DNA of 64,000 nt from assembly GCA_963931635.1 (NCBI GenBank), contig OZ007034.1:1922001-1986000 (forward strand). The letters are read 5' to 3'. The stretch comes from Caccoplasma sp905210875. GTDB taxonomy: Bacteria; Bacteroidota; Bacteroidia; Bacteroidales; UBA11471. Made by a program: the position numbers and the translations under genes. The first letter of the stretch is position 1; every line of letters begins with the position of its first letter. Of the stretch, positions 43,394 through 52,218 are shown in pieces. Below the pieces are notes generated by a model. It was not told where the DNA came from. It saw only the letters and a list, made by a program, of their open reading frames with translations, and did not search any database.

Positions 43394-44065
43394 TTAGAGC
43401 GAAATTCTGTTGGGTAGAATTTTGCGAAGAGTGGCCCGTGTCATGATTCTGTTGCTTAAAAAACTGATGATGTAGCCGGTGATGCAGGCGGCAATGATGG
43501 TTCCTTCGCGCACCCCTTCAACCTTATGGGCCAGCAAGAGCGACAATATAAGAGCCAAGGTTACCAATGATATGTCAAAGACCACTTTCATTTTACCGAA
43601 ATCTTTGTTGTAGCGGCGTGAAGCGTAGTTGACAAACCCTTCGGCACTCATCATGGCAACCCGGGGTTTTATTTCCAATACCACACCCACGGCTTGTATC
43701 AGGCAGCCCAACAGTAATATGACGATGGAGATGATGTAGTGTTGTGGTTGCAGTGCCGAGGTAAGTACCATGTTGAGGTCGATAAAAACACCGAAGAGAA
43801 ACGAAAAGGGAATTTGGAGCAATATCTCTATCGTGTCGCGGCGGTTCATTCGGTCACGTACAAACCAGAATTGTCCGATAATGAGCAACAGATTTATGAT
43901 GAATGTCCATGTCCCCAGTGAAAAAGTTGTGTTCAGACTTAATACGTAATTGACGCTCGAAATGGGGGTCGTTCCGAGAGACGAACGCAGAATGAGTACA
44001 ATACCGGCGGCAAGAAAATAGAGGCCAACCACAAATAACAGATATCGTTTTAACATCTTTTTCAT
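43394..44065 (-). CDS. YczE/YitT-like membrane protein (DUF6198-like)
   Basis: 223 aa from the ATG at 44065 (MKKMLKRYLLFVVGLYFLA); a non-needed upstream frame extends to 44104. Five to six spans; early GTTPISSVNYVLSL and later EIKPRVAMMSAEGFVNYASRRY are the conserved loops of YczE-type proteins. Transport or membrane role unknown. No operon partner. Confidence 0.75.
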   Translation of the reverse strand: MKKMLKRYLLFVVGLYFLAAGIVLILRSSLGTTPISSVNYVLSLNTTFSLGTWTFIINLLLIIGQFWFVRDRMNRRDTIEILLQIPFSFLFGVFIDLNMVLTSALQPQHYIISIVILLLGCLIQAVGVVLEIKPRVAMMSAEGFVNYASRRYNKDFGKMKVVFDISLVTLALILSLLLAHKVEGVREGTIIAACITGYIISFLSNRIMTRATLRKILPNRISL

Positions 44066-44423
44066 AATCCGATTTTTTGATGTGCAAAGGTACAAATAAA
44101 ACATATAGAGTGTAATCTCTTATGTGAAAGAGCATTGGTAAAAAAAGTTTAATAGCGGCTGCTGTCAGAAACTGGACGTATGATGAGAGTATAAAGCCTG
44201 TTAGGACAGTAAGTCTGCTGTATCTTGCAAAACAGAATCATGTATTGTAAATATAAGATTATAAATAGATTGTGACCTTTTAGTCTGCTTATCTAATGAG
44301 CACGAGGAGATAACAGAGGTCGTTGCGTTGTATTGCTGTATTTTGGGGATGGAATAAGCAATGTAAAATACATTTGTTATTACATATATAGATATTTTTA
44401 GATTTTTTTTCTCTCATTGATTA
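44066..44423. other. Gene-free stretch before the CBS transporter
   Basis: About 360 bp, AT-rich, no credible ORF, RNA gene or repeat seen. A -7 box lies at its right end. Confidence 0.5.
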
Positions 44424-44431
44424 TATCTTTG
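44424..44431 (+). promoter_or_regulatory. -7 box of the CNNM/CBS gene
   Basis: TATCTTTG; poly-T instead of a clear TTTG at -33. Confidence 0.45.
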
Positions 44432-44507
44432 CCTCGCAGAGTCTTATCTATTGAGTTTCCCTATGCACAAGGAAAAAAGACCCTGTTATATAACTATTGA
44501 AATATCC

Positions 44508-45800
44508 ATGAACGAGATTCTCATTATTATCTTCCTTATTTTACTGAATGGACTTTTTTCAATGTCGGAGATGGCCGTGGTATCGGCCCGCAAATCGAGT
44601 CTGGCTTCTGATGAAAAGAAAGGTAGCAAGTCGGCGAAAACAGCCTTGAAACTGGCTTACGAACCCGAAAAATTCTTGTCGACCGTGCAGATAGGCATTA
44701 CGCTCATCGGGATTCTCACCGGTATCTATTCGGGAGCGACATTGTCCGACGATTTTGCTTCGTTGCTGTTGAAGTGGCAGGTGCCGGCAATATATGCTCA
44801 ACCGTTGGCACAGACCATCATAGTCATTCTGGTTACCTACTTTACCATCATCTTTGGCGAGTTGGTTCCTAAACGCATAGGCATGAGTTCGGCCGAACGC
44901 ATATCCAAACTGATAGCACCTTTCATGTATTTTGTATCAATCGTGGCGGCACCTTTTGTGTGGATTCTGGCGAAAAGCACTTCTGCCATTTTCCATCTTT
45001 TGGGCATAAAAGATGGTGGCAGTAAGGTTACCGAAGACGAGATAAAGTCTATCATACAAGAGGGTGCCGAAGATGGAGAAGTGCAGGAGGTCGAGCAGGA
45101 TATCATGGAAAGAGTTCTTATCATGGGCGACCTGAAAGTCAATGCCCTGATGACCTATCGTACCGATATGGTGGCACTCGATATTGCCATGAGCCGCGAA
45201 GAGGTGAAAGCCGTGGTGCAGGAAACCGTGCACGAGATGTATCCCGTAGTCGATCGATCGTTCGACGATGTAAAGGGTGTCGTTTCGTTGAAGAGCCTGG
45301 TTTTCCACCTCGATGATGAAAATTTCGATTTTCGTACCGTCATTACGCCGGCGACCTTTTTTCACGAGACAATGAGCGTGTATGATGCTTTGGCACAGAT
45401 GAAGGAGAAACGCATCAGTCAGGCGTTGATATGCGATGAGTTTGGTAGTTGCCAGGGTATTATTACATTACGCGACATCCTCGAAGGATTGGTAGGCTCG
45501 ATAGAGAGTCCGCACGAAGATCCGGATATTGTCAAACGAGCCGATTCGGAAAGTTGGTTGGTCGATGGCCAATGTCCATTTTATGATTTCCTGACATATT
45601 TCGGAAAAGAAGAGTTGTATGAGCAAGCCAGTTATAATACCATAAGTGGCTTGTTACTCGACCTGTTGGAGCACATACCTCATGCCGGAGAGAAAGTGTC
45701 ATGGAACGGCTTTACATTTGAAATTGTTGATATGGATGGTGCCCGCATCGATAAGGTATTGGTAGAACGTACCGATACAACTGCCACGACAGTAGAGTAG
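44508..45800 (+). CDS. CNNM/CBS-domain membrane protein (hemolysin C/CorC family)
   Basis: 430 aa from the ATG at 44508 (MNEILIIIFLILLNGLFSMSEMAVV); an in-frame ATG at 44463 is possible. N-terminal DUF21/CNNM domain with four spans (FSMSEMAVVSARKSSL; TLIGILTGIYSGATLSDDF; VTYFTIIFGELVPKRIGM), two CBS domains (MTYRTDMVALD...YPVVDRS; SVYDALAQMKEKRISQALICDEFG), and a C-terminal CorC_HlyC domain. Likely magnesium or divalent-cation transport, not a true haemolysin. Confidence 0.92.
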   Translation: MNEILIIIFLILLNGLFSMSEMAVVSARKSSLASDEKKGSKSAKTALKLAYEPEKFLSTVQIGITLIGILTGIYSGATLSDDFASLLLKWQVPAIYAQPLAQTIIVILVTYFTIIFGELVPKRIGMSSAERISKLIAPFMYFVSIVAAPFVWILAKSTSAIFHLLGIKDGGSKVTEDEIKSIIQEGAEDGEVQEVEQDIMERVLIMGDLKVNALMTYRTDMVALDIAMSREEVKAVVQETVHEMYPVVDRSFDDVKGVVSLKSLVFHLDDENFDFRTVITPATFFHETMSVYDALAQMKEKRISQALICDEFGSCQGIITLRDILEGLVGSIESPHEDPDIVKRADSESWLVDGQCPFYDFLTYFGKEELYEQASYNTISGLLLDLLEHIPHAGEKVSWNGFTFEIVDMDGARIDKVLVERTDTTATTVE

Positions 45801-45818
45801 TGATATTCTGCAAGATAA

Positions 45819-45858
45819 AAACAATGGAGGCAAGCTTTTTAGCTTGCCTCCATTGTTT
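45819..45858. terminator. Bidirectional terminator, 18-bp stem
   Basis: Perfect 18-bp repeat (45819-45836, 45841-45858) with TTTT loop between converging genes. Confidence 0.9.
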
Positions 45859-45880
45859 ATGGAAAATGCGGGTGTTGCAT

Positions 45881-47775
45881 TTATTTATTGGGAGACAGGT
45901 CCTGTTTGACGACTTGCCCTGCCATATTGTACCAATTTCCATTTTTGTAGAGGAGGACTTGGCCGTTCAGAAGGATTTTTCTTCCTTTTTCCCCTTCAAT
46001 GCCTTTTTTTGTTATGTCGGTAACGCCGCTGCTAGAATCTTTGCAGAAGAGAGTGATGGCAAGAGCACATTGCTTACCAGCTACGGTGAATCCGATGGTG
46101 CCGGTTGCCGGGTTGGTAAATTCTATGGTGTGAGACGTAAGTTGGGCTGTGCCGGTTGCATCTTTGGCCGGAAATACATACTCGGTACTGTTGTATGTCG
46201 TGCCGTTAAGTTCGCTGATGTAGGCATCGGCTTCGGCATAATTGTCGTATCCGTAAAATTTGATTTTATCTACCGCAATTCCTTTGGGCAGGTTGATGAT
46301 GTATTTTACTCCGGCCGAATATTTGATGCTTTTGACGGAAGAGAGCCTGTTGCATAACCCTTTCCTTTCTCGTTGGATATGCTGATTCCGTCGGCGAAAT
46401 TATAAAACGTAGAGGTGCCGCTGGTCGTGGTGCCCGTGTAAGTGTCCGATGTTAATGCATAGGTGGTGTAACCTGCCGACTCCTCTTGATCTTTGATGCG
46501 CTGCAACCAGGCGGGGTATTCTACATTGATGACATTCATGCACCAACTTCCCAGGAATTGGTAGCTTGTGCGTCGGGCCGCATTCAGAGAGGTGGGTATG
46601 GAGAGACCTTTGCTGTCGATTTCAGGTTCAGAATCTTCAAAGTTGTAGAGGAATCGATAATAAAGATGTTGATATCGGTCGTCATAGATGGCATATATGG
46701 GTTGGTAGGCCATTTCGGGGCGGTACGAGGTAGTGGCAATTTCATATTCGGTGTATGTGTAGGTTTTGCCACCGGTCGTGTAAGAGCGGGACTTGTTGCG
46801 ATTTCTCAGTTTGGTAAAGAAGGCATTGTACGTTTGTTCTCCTGTTTCGCCGCCCAATTGTATAAAACGGCCCCAGATAGCACTGCCGGCCTTGTCGATG
46901 ACTCGGCGGTCATTTTCTCCGTTATCGTTGGTAAACTCTTCAATGGCTTTGCCTTCGATTTTGTGGGCATCGAGCCATTCGACGGCCGATGTTATGGCGG
47001 CCTTTAACTCTTCCGACGGGTTTTCTATGGTCATCAGAAACGAGAGCAGACTGGCCGATTCGCTGCCGCTGATAGATGGCAACTCGTGTGGCCGGCCTTC
47101 GGTAGGCAGGAATGTCGTTGTGTCGTGTTGGGCACACCAGGCCGCTTTGGTGCCATTGTCGTCGACCTGGCATTTGATGATTACCTCCAATCCTTTCTGG
47201 AAGGCTGCCTCGCAACGTGTACGGGTCTCGGCATCGACGAGGTTCTCAAAGTCGCCTTTATTGCCGATGATCTCTTGCAGGAGTTTCATGACATTGGTTG
47301 TCAGATTGTCGTTGAAGGTGATGTAGTCCTGATAGCTTCCGTTGCCCGATAGCGGCCAATATTGCGACCAGCCGCCACACCCTTTCTCCGCTGTGAGAAT
47401 AAGGGAAAGACCTTTCATGAATGCCGTTTTGTATTTTTCGATGCCGGTCTGTTTGTAGACTTTGGCCAGGAAGCGCATCTCTTGTGTAGTGGCGGTGTTG
47501 TCGAGGCAGGAGTGTTCGTTGCGCTTGTTATAGAGCGCTTGTTTTTGTGCAGAGGTGAGTTTGTGTAACTCATCGTTTTTCATCCAGCCTCCACTGACTT
47601 TTTGTACATACAATACATCGTCGGCAATGCGTTGGGCTTCGTCTGTTCCATACCATTCGGTACCCATTTTTCCCGAGCATACCTGAGACCAAGAGAGCGT
47701 AGATACATCTTGGGCCTGGAGAGAGAATGAGCAAGCCAGTACGATGGAAAATAATATTAAAAGATTCTTTTTCAT
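45881..47775 (-). pseudogene. PL10 pectate lyase gene with a -1 frameshift in its C-terminal domain
   Basis: The first frame (46306-47775) encodes 489 aa: signal peptide MKKNLLILFSIVLACSFSLQAQ and a complete PL10 pectic-lyase domain (GGWMKNDEL, NTATTQEMRFLAKVYKQT, GCGGWSQYWPL, YQDYITFNDNLTTNVM, AAWCAQHD, GSESASLLSFLM). It then runs into a false stop after ATGSLPSKASNIRPE. In the next frame the protein continues SSVKSIKYSAGVKYIINLP for about 155 codons to TAA at 45881, ending GQVVKQDLSPNK. One missing base in the TCTCTT run near 46345 explains this. The lost part is the end of a beta-sandwich module and sorting-like tail; the catalytic domain is intact, so partial function is possible. Confidence 0.82.
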
Positions 47776-47862
47776 TACACTATATTTATTGGGTAGGGGG
47801 AAGGGAGATTTATTCCGTTTTAAATAGATATTAGCGTTGATGATGAGAGTGCAGGTGCTACC

Positions 47863-48720
47863 TTAGTAGGTCAATATTTCGAGGCCGTTCTCGGTCATCA
47901 GGAAAGTGTGTTCCCATTGGGCCGAGGGTTTTTCATCTTCGGTAACGACTGTCCAACCGTTGTCTTCGTCGATGAAGACGTGCCAGTCGCCCATGTTTAT
48001 CATGGGTTCGATGGTGAATACCATGCCCGGAACCAGCAGCATGCCGGTGCCTTTACGGCCGAAATGGAGTACCTCGGGCTCTTCGTGGAAGGCAAGCCCC
48101 ACGCCATGCCCGCAGAGGTCGCGTACGACCGAGAAGCCGTTTTTCTCGGCGTGTCGCTGTATGGCGTTGCCGATGTCGCCTACAAAGCCGAAGGGTTTGG
48201 CCGCCCGCATACCTATTTCGAGACACTCTTTGGTGACACGCACCAGTTTCTCTTTTTCGGGGGTCGTTTTCCCGATGATGAACATGCGGGAAGCGTCGGA
48301 ATAGTAACCGTCGAGAATGGTCGACACGTCGACATTGATGATGTCGCCCTCTTGCAGAATCTCATCTTCGCTGGGTATGCCGTGGCACACCACTTCGTTG
48401 ATGGAGGTGCATACGCTTTTGGGAAAGCCTTCGTAGTTGAGCGGTGCAGGAACGGCGCCGTGTGCTACCGTGTAGTCGTAGACCATACGATCGATTTCGG
48501 CGGTCGACATTCCGGCTTTGATTTTTTTGGCTACCAGGTCGAGTACACCGGTGTTGACGGCACCGCTGCGGCGTATGCCTTCGATTTGTTCGGGAGTCTT
48601 TATCAGGTTCCGGCTGGGCACAAGGCAGCCGTGATTTTGGAAGAAGAGAATCTTCTTGTCGAGTTCGGTGAGCGGAGCCCCTTTGGAAATTTTCCAGTTG
48701 TTGATGATTTTTCTTGGCAT
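47863..48720 (-). CDS. map: Methionine aminopeptidase type I
   Basis: Removes the initiator methionine; cytoplasmic metalloenzyme. 285 aa, with a 40-residue N-terminal extension compared with E. coli. All metal ligands are visible: INVDVSTILDGYYSDASRM (two Asp), CGHGVG (His), FTIEPM (Glu) and AQWEHTF (Glu). The single-gene context away from the ribosomal operon suggests it may be a second copy. Confidence 0.94.
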   Translation of the reverse strand: MPRKIINNWKISKGAPLTELDKKILFFQNHGCLVPSRNLIKTPEQIEGIRRSGAVNTGVLDLVAKKIKAGMSTAEIDRMVYDYTVAHGAVPAPLNYEGFPKSVCTSINEVVCHGIPSEDEILQEGDIINVDVSTILDGYYSDASRMFIIGKTTPEKEKLVRVTKECLEIGMRAAKPFGFVGDIGNAIQRHAEKNGFSVVRDLCGHGVGLAFHEEPEVLHFGRKGTGMLLVPGMVFTIEPMINMGDWHVFIDEDNGWTVVTEDEKPSAQWEHTFLMTENGLEILTY

Positions 48721-48815
48721 AATGTATGGTTTTCAAACGGAAGACAATGCCGGGCCATATATCGACGAGTGTGATTATCTGCTCATTGATGGGCCGCGGG
48801 CTCTGTCTCCTCCCT

Positions 48816-48823
48816 CAAAGATA
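48816..48823 (-). promoter_or_regulatory. -7 box of map
   Basis: Minus-strand TATCTTTG, about 95 bp upstream of the start. Confidence 0.4.
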
Positions 48824-48916
48824 GGCATTATCTGCTGTCGATATACTCTTTTTGTAAAAATTTCGATGACGCTCTTTTTTTGAACGGTAGAGAAGGGCTG
48901 AAAAGAGAGTTTTCGT

Positions 48917-48924
48917 TATCTTTG
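48917..48924 (+). promoter_or_regulatory. -7 box of the STN-hydrolase gene
   Basis: TATCTTTG, 25 bp upstream of the ATG. Confidence 0.45.
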
Positions 48925-48948
48925 TTTCTCGGTCTAAATAGTTGAAAT

Positions 48949-50355
48949 ATGAGACATTCCTCAAAAACAGAACACAAATGGTGGAGCCTACTCTGCCTTT
49001 TTATTTTATGGCCCGGTGTGGCCTCATTGCGGGCGCAGGAGGTTACGCCCTGCTACGAGAACCGTTTTGAACGGCCGCTTCTCGATGTGATGCGTGAGAT
49101 AGAACAACACTTCGGCGTGCGTCTCAAACTGGATACAACGGCTATGGCCGGGCAGATGCTTACCTATGCCGATTTCCGCATCCGACCCTATTCGTTCGAG
49201 GAGACGATGCAGAATGTGCTTTCGCCCGTAGCATACCGGTATGAGCGGCAGAAGAAGAATACCTACAAGGTAAAACCTTATGAGTATTACCGCCGTACCC
49301 CAGCCGATGGAGAAAAACTCATAGCCTGGCTGCACGGAAAGTATCATAACCGGGCGGAGTGGGAACAGCGCCGCACGCTTCTGTTGCAGGATTTCAGGCG
49401 ACTCCTGGGCATCGACCCTCTCCTTGAAAAGTCTGTGGCATCGCCACGTTATGTCGAAGGGAAAGTCCGCAAGTACGATGGTTATACGGTACAGAATTTT
49501 GCATTGGAAACCCTTCCCGGCCTCTATGTCTGCGGCTCGATATATGCACCGCGGAAACGGGGAGACCACCCGCTCATCATGATGCCGGCCGGCCACTGGG
49601 CCGGAGCCCGCTACAATCCCGATATGCAGTACCGCTATGCGGCACTGGCCCGTGCCGGAGCCGTGTGCGTATCGTTCGACCTTGTGGGGTGGGGTGAGTC
49701 GGAGATGCAGCTGGGCAGTGCGTCGCACACCCATGCACTTGCACAGCCCCTGCAATGCCTGTGGGGCATGAAGATTCTCGACCGTATGCTCTCCGACCGC
49801 AACGACATCGACACGACACGCATCGGGGTGTGTGGCGGCTCGGGAGGTGGAACCCTCTCGGTCTTCCTCACGCTGCTCGACGACCGATACACGGCAGCGG
49901 CGCCGGTTATGTCATTTACATCGCACTTCGACGGTGGATGTCCGTGCGAGAGCGGTATGGGTACAACCCGGGCCTGCGGAGGAACCTGCAATGCCGAGCT
50001 GGCAGCCATCTTTGCCCCCAAACCCATGCTTGTTGTCTCCGACGGTGGCGACTGGACGGCCAGCGTGCCTACACTCGAATATCCCTTCCTGCAAGATATC
50101 TACGGCTATTATGGTGCTGCCGAAGCGGTGCGCAATGTGCACTTCCCCGAGGAGCGGCACCAGTTTACCCCTACCAAGCGGCGGGCGGTCTATGATTTCT
50201 TTATCGACGTTTTCGGCCTTGATGCCCGACGTTGCGACGAGAGTCGGGTAACCATCGAGACGCCCGAACAGTTGCAGATGTTTGGCTCTGCCGCCTCTCT
50301 TCCCGAGGGGGCCCTTCGTTCGTGGGAGGAGTTGACGGCAACCCTCTCTCGCTGA
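48949..50355 (+). CDS. Secreted STN-domain alpha/beta hydrolase
   Basis: 468 aa. A signal peptide is followed by an STN-type module (residues about 30-105: FERPLLDVMREIEQHFGVRLKLDT, DFRIRPYSFEETMQNVLSPVAYRYE), normally found at the start of TonB receptors and secretins. Then an alpha/beta hydrolase (about 130-430): HPLIMMPAGHW, VSFDLVGWGESEMQ, nucleophile elbow GVCGGSGGGT, acid in VVSDGGDWT and His in EERHQF. A Cys-rich loop (GGCPCESGMGTTRACGGTC) follows the elbow. Probably a carbohydrate esterase acting on acetyl or methyl groups; in this pectin region that would fit, but the substrate is unknown. Confidence 0.75.
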   Translation: MRHSSKTEHKWWSLLCLFILWPGVASLRAQEVTPCYENRFERPLLDVMREIEQHFGVRLKLDTTAMAGQMLTYADFRIRPYSFEETMQNVLSPVAYRYERQKKNTYKVKPYEYYRRTPADGEKLIAWLHGKYHNRAEWEQRRTLLLQDFRRLLGIDPLLEKSVASPRYVEGKVRKYDGYTVQNFALETLPGLYVCGSIYAPRKRGDHPLIMMPAGHWAGARYNPDMQYRYAALARAGAVCVSFDLVGWGESEMQLGSASHTHALAQPLQCLWGMKILDRMLSDRNDIDTTRIGVCGGSGGGTLSVFLTLLDDRYTAAAPVMSFTSHFDGGCPCESGMGTTRACGGTCNAELAAIFAPKPMLVVSDGGDWTASVPTLEYPFLQDIYGYYGAAEAVRNVHFPEERHQFTPTKRRAVYDFFIDVFGLDARRCDESRVTIETPEQLQMFGSAASLPEGALRSWEELTATLSR

Positions 50356-50378
50356 GCCTGAGGTACGAATCCTTTACA

Positions 50379-50415
50379 CATCGAAGGCACCTCCCTATAC
50401 GAGGTGCCTTCGATG
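50379..50415 (+). terminator. Terminator of the STN-hydrolase gene
   Basis: Perfect 15-bp stem CATCGAAGGCACCTC/GAGGTGCCTTCGATG, 7-nt loop; no long T-run. Confidence 0.7.
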
Positions 50416-50436
50416 TATAGATATGACGCAAAAAAA

Positions 50437-51375
50437 TCAGTGTATAAAACGCGGACGGAGGAAGAGGTGGCGGTAGAGTTTGTACCAGACGATGCGCCAT
50501 CGTATATGCTTGTATTTTTGGTGCCACAATGCCGACACTTCGCGTTGTCGTGCCGGGTCGTCGATGCGTCGTAGAGCCCGTAGGGCATGGCGGGCTATGC
50601 GCCCTTCGACAGCCCAGCGGGTGCGGCGGGGCAGGGCTATGCGGGCCAACAGTATGTCGTAGAGCCGCAGCAGCTCTACCAGGGCGGTGCCGTCGCGATG
50701 GGTCGTGCGGGTAACCTTTACGTTGTGCTGCCTGAAATTGTTCAAGGCCTTGTTGATGTGAGCTACTCTGCCTTGGAGGGCTATCTCTACCCAGAACAGC
50801 CAGTCGCCGTTGAGACGGAACCCGGTGTAACTTCTGTCGCTGGGAAGTGCCGACTTGCGGAAGACAACCATGCTGGCGTTGTATATCGTGTTGCATCGCA
50901 ACATGTTGGCGACGACAAACTCGTCCCCGTCCCATATGTCGCACTCTCGTCCCCGGGAGTAGGCTTTCTTCATGCGTTTCTTCATCGGGCGGCTTTCGGC
51001 GTCGACGAGGCGGCTTTCGGTGTAGGCCAGTGTGCAGGCGGGGTTTTGGTCGAGCTGTTCCACGCAAGCGGCCAGGAAGCCGGGCTCGGCAAAGTCGTCG
51101 CTCTCGGCAATCCATATGTATTCACCTTGCGAGAGGTCGAATCCTTTCTGCCATTGCACGAATGTCGACCCGCTGTTCTGCTTGTTATATACGATGTGGG
51201 TGATTCTCTCGTTGCCGCGGTAGCGCTCGATGACTTCCCGGGAATTGTCGGGCGAACAGTCGTCGAGAATGATGATTTCAAAATCGCGCCAGGTTTGGGC
51301 CAATACCGAGTCGATGCGCTCCTGCAAGTAGGGGGCATGGCGGTAGTTGGGTATGATGACCGAGACTTTTGCCAT
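50437..51375 (-). CDS. Glycosyltransferase family 2
   Basis: 312 aa GT-A enzyme: VSVIIPNYRHAPYLQERIDSVLAQT at the start, ILDDCSPDN (nucleotide site), GEYIWIAESDDF (the DxD-type metal motif ESDD), and a basic C-terminal tail (RLYDILLARIALPRRTRWAVEGR). Transfers a sugar from a nucleotide donor, probably in surface polysaccharide or protein glycosylation. It is solitary, not in a polysaccharide cluster. Confidence 0.88.
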   Translation of the reverse strand: MAKVSVIIPNYRHAPYLQERIDSVLAQTWRDFEIIILDDCSPDNSREVIERYRGNERITHIVYNKQNSGSTFVQWQKGFDLSQGEYIWIAESDDFAEPGFLAACVEQLDQNPACTLAYTESRLVDAESRPMKKRMKKAYSRGRECDIWDGDEFVVANMLRCNTIYNASMVVFRKSALPSDRSYTGFRLNGDWLFWVEIALQGRVAHINKALNNFRQHNVKVTRTTHRDGTALVELLRLYDILLARIALPRRTRWAVEGRIARHALRALRRIDDPARQREVSALWHQKYKHIRWRIVWYKLYRHLFLRPRFIH

Positions 51376-51465
51376 AAATCGGAATTTCGGGTAAAGATAA
51401 CGTAAATTTCTTGAAGCACCGGTTTCCTGTCGGGTATGGAGCCGGTACGGGGTAGGGAAAATACC

Positions 51466-51951
51466 CTATCGTATCACTTTGCTTTTGCCGCTCATCGTGT
51501 CGATGTCGATGCGGATAATTTCGGTGCGGTGAAACGATTTCTCGGCATATTTCAGCCCCACCGCTTTGTCGTCGGGGGAGTATTTGTCGAGAATCATTTC
51601 GAGAGCCCGGCGGCGTTCGCTTTCGGGCAGTCCCACCGAAGCCTTTCCCCAGAGTACGATGCTCTCGTAGGCAGTGGTGAATTTTTGCGAGTAGACTTGT
51701 GTCTTCCCCACGACACAGAACGATACCTCCTTATGGGCGGCGATGCAACGCAGTTTCCGCCCTTCGGGTGCGCAGTGTATGTAAAGGCTTCGAGAGCCGT
51801 CCCACACATAGTTGACCGGTATGCCGTAGACCCTTCCGTCGGGGTCGAGCAGCGAGAGTGTGCCGTATTCGCCCTCACGCAGCAGTTGGAAAGCTTTCTC
51901 TTCGGTAAGGAGCCGGTCTTGCCGGCGCACGTCGTGATTGTCGTATGTCAT
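51466..51951 (-). CDS. NimA-like pyridoxamine 5'-phosphate oxidase family protein
   Basis: 161 aa split-barrel flavoprotein: RRQDRLLTEEKAFQLLREGEYGTLSLL, VNYVWDGSRSLYIHCAPEGRK, and VSFCVVGKTQV. Related to Nim proteins, which reduce nitroimidazole drugs; the normal role is likely a flavin-dependent reductase. Sequence alone cannot show drug resistance. Confidence 0.88.
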   Translation of the reverse strand: MTYDNHDVRRQDRLLTEEKAFQLLREGEYGTLSLLDPDGRVYGIPVNYVWDGSRSLYIHCAPEGRKLRCIAAHKEVSFCVVGKTQVYSQKFTTAYESIVLWGKASVGLPESERRRALEMILDKYSPDDKAVGLKYAEKSFHRTEIIRIDIDTMSGKSKVIR

Positions 51952-51985
51952 GGCAGGTATGCTTTTCTGACGAAATTTGGTTTTA

Positions 51986-51993
51986 CAAAGATA
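51986..51993 (-). promoter_or_regulatory. -7 box of the NimA-like gene
   Basis: Minus-strand TATCTTTG about 35 bp upstream of the start. Confidence 0.45.
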
Positions 51994-52147
51994 GTGAAAG
52001 GCGAGAGCAGAGGCAAAGAGAAAACGAAGTTTTCATCGATGACTATGCCGAGCCGCCTCCTGTCTTCTGAAAAGATAGTGAAAGGTGGGGACCGAAACAA
52101 ACGGGAAATACCTTCCTGTCGAGATATTGGTGTTGTCTATAAAAAAT

Positions 52148-52176
52148 CCCGGGGCGTGTTTATTGCACGCCCCGGG
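52148..52176 (-). terminator. Terminator of the beta-galactosidase gene
   Basis: Perfect 11-bp GC-rich stem CCCGGGGCGTG, with a T-run on the minus strand; 43 bp past the stop. Confidence 0.88.
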
Positions 52177-52218
52177 GTATGAGAAGATAGCTCGATGCGA
52201 TATACTTGTCGCCCTGAG

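Noticed and set aside
45800..46357. A 185-aa + strand open frame between the CBS transporter and PL10
   Set aside because: Antisense of the frameshifted PL10 C-terminus. It was useful only as the clue that the minus strand is coding.
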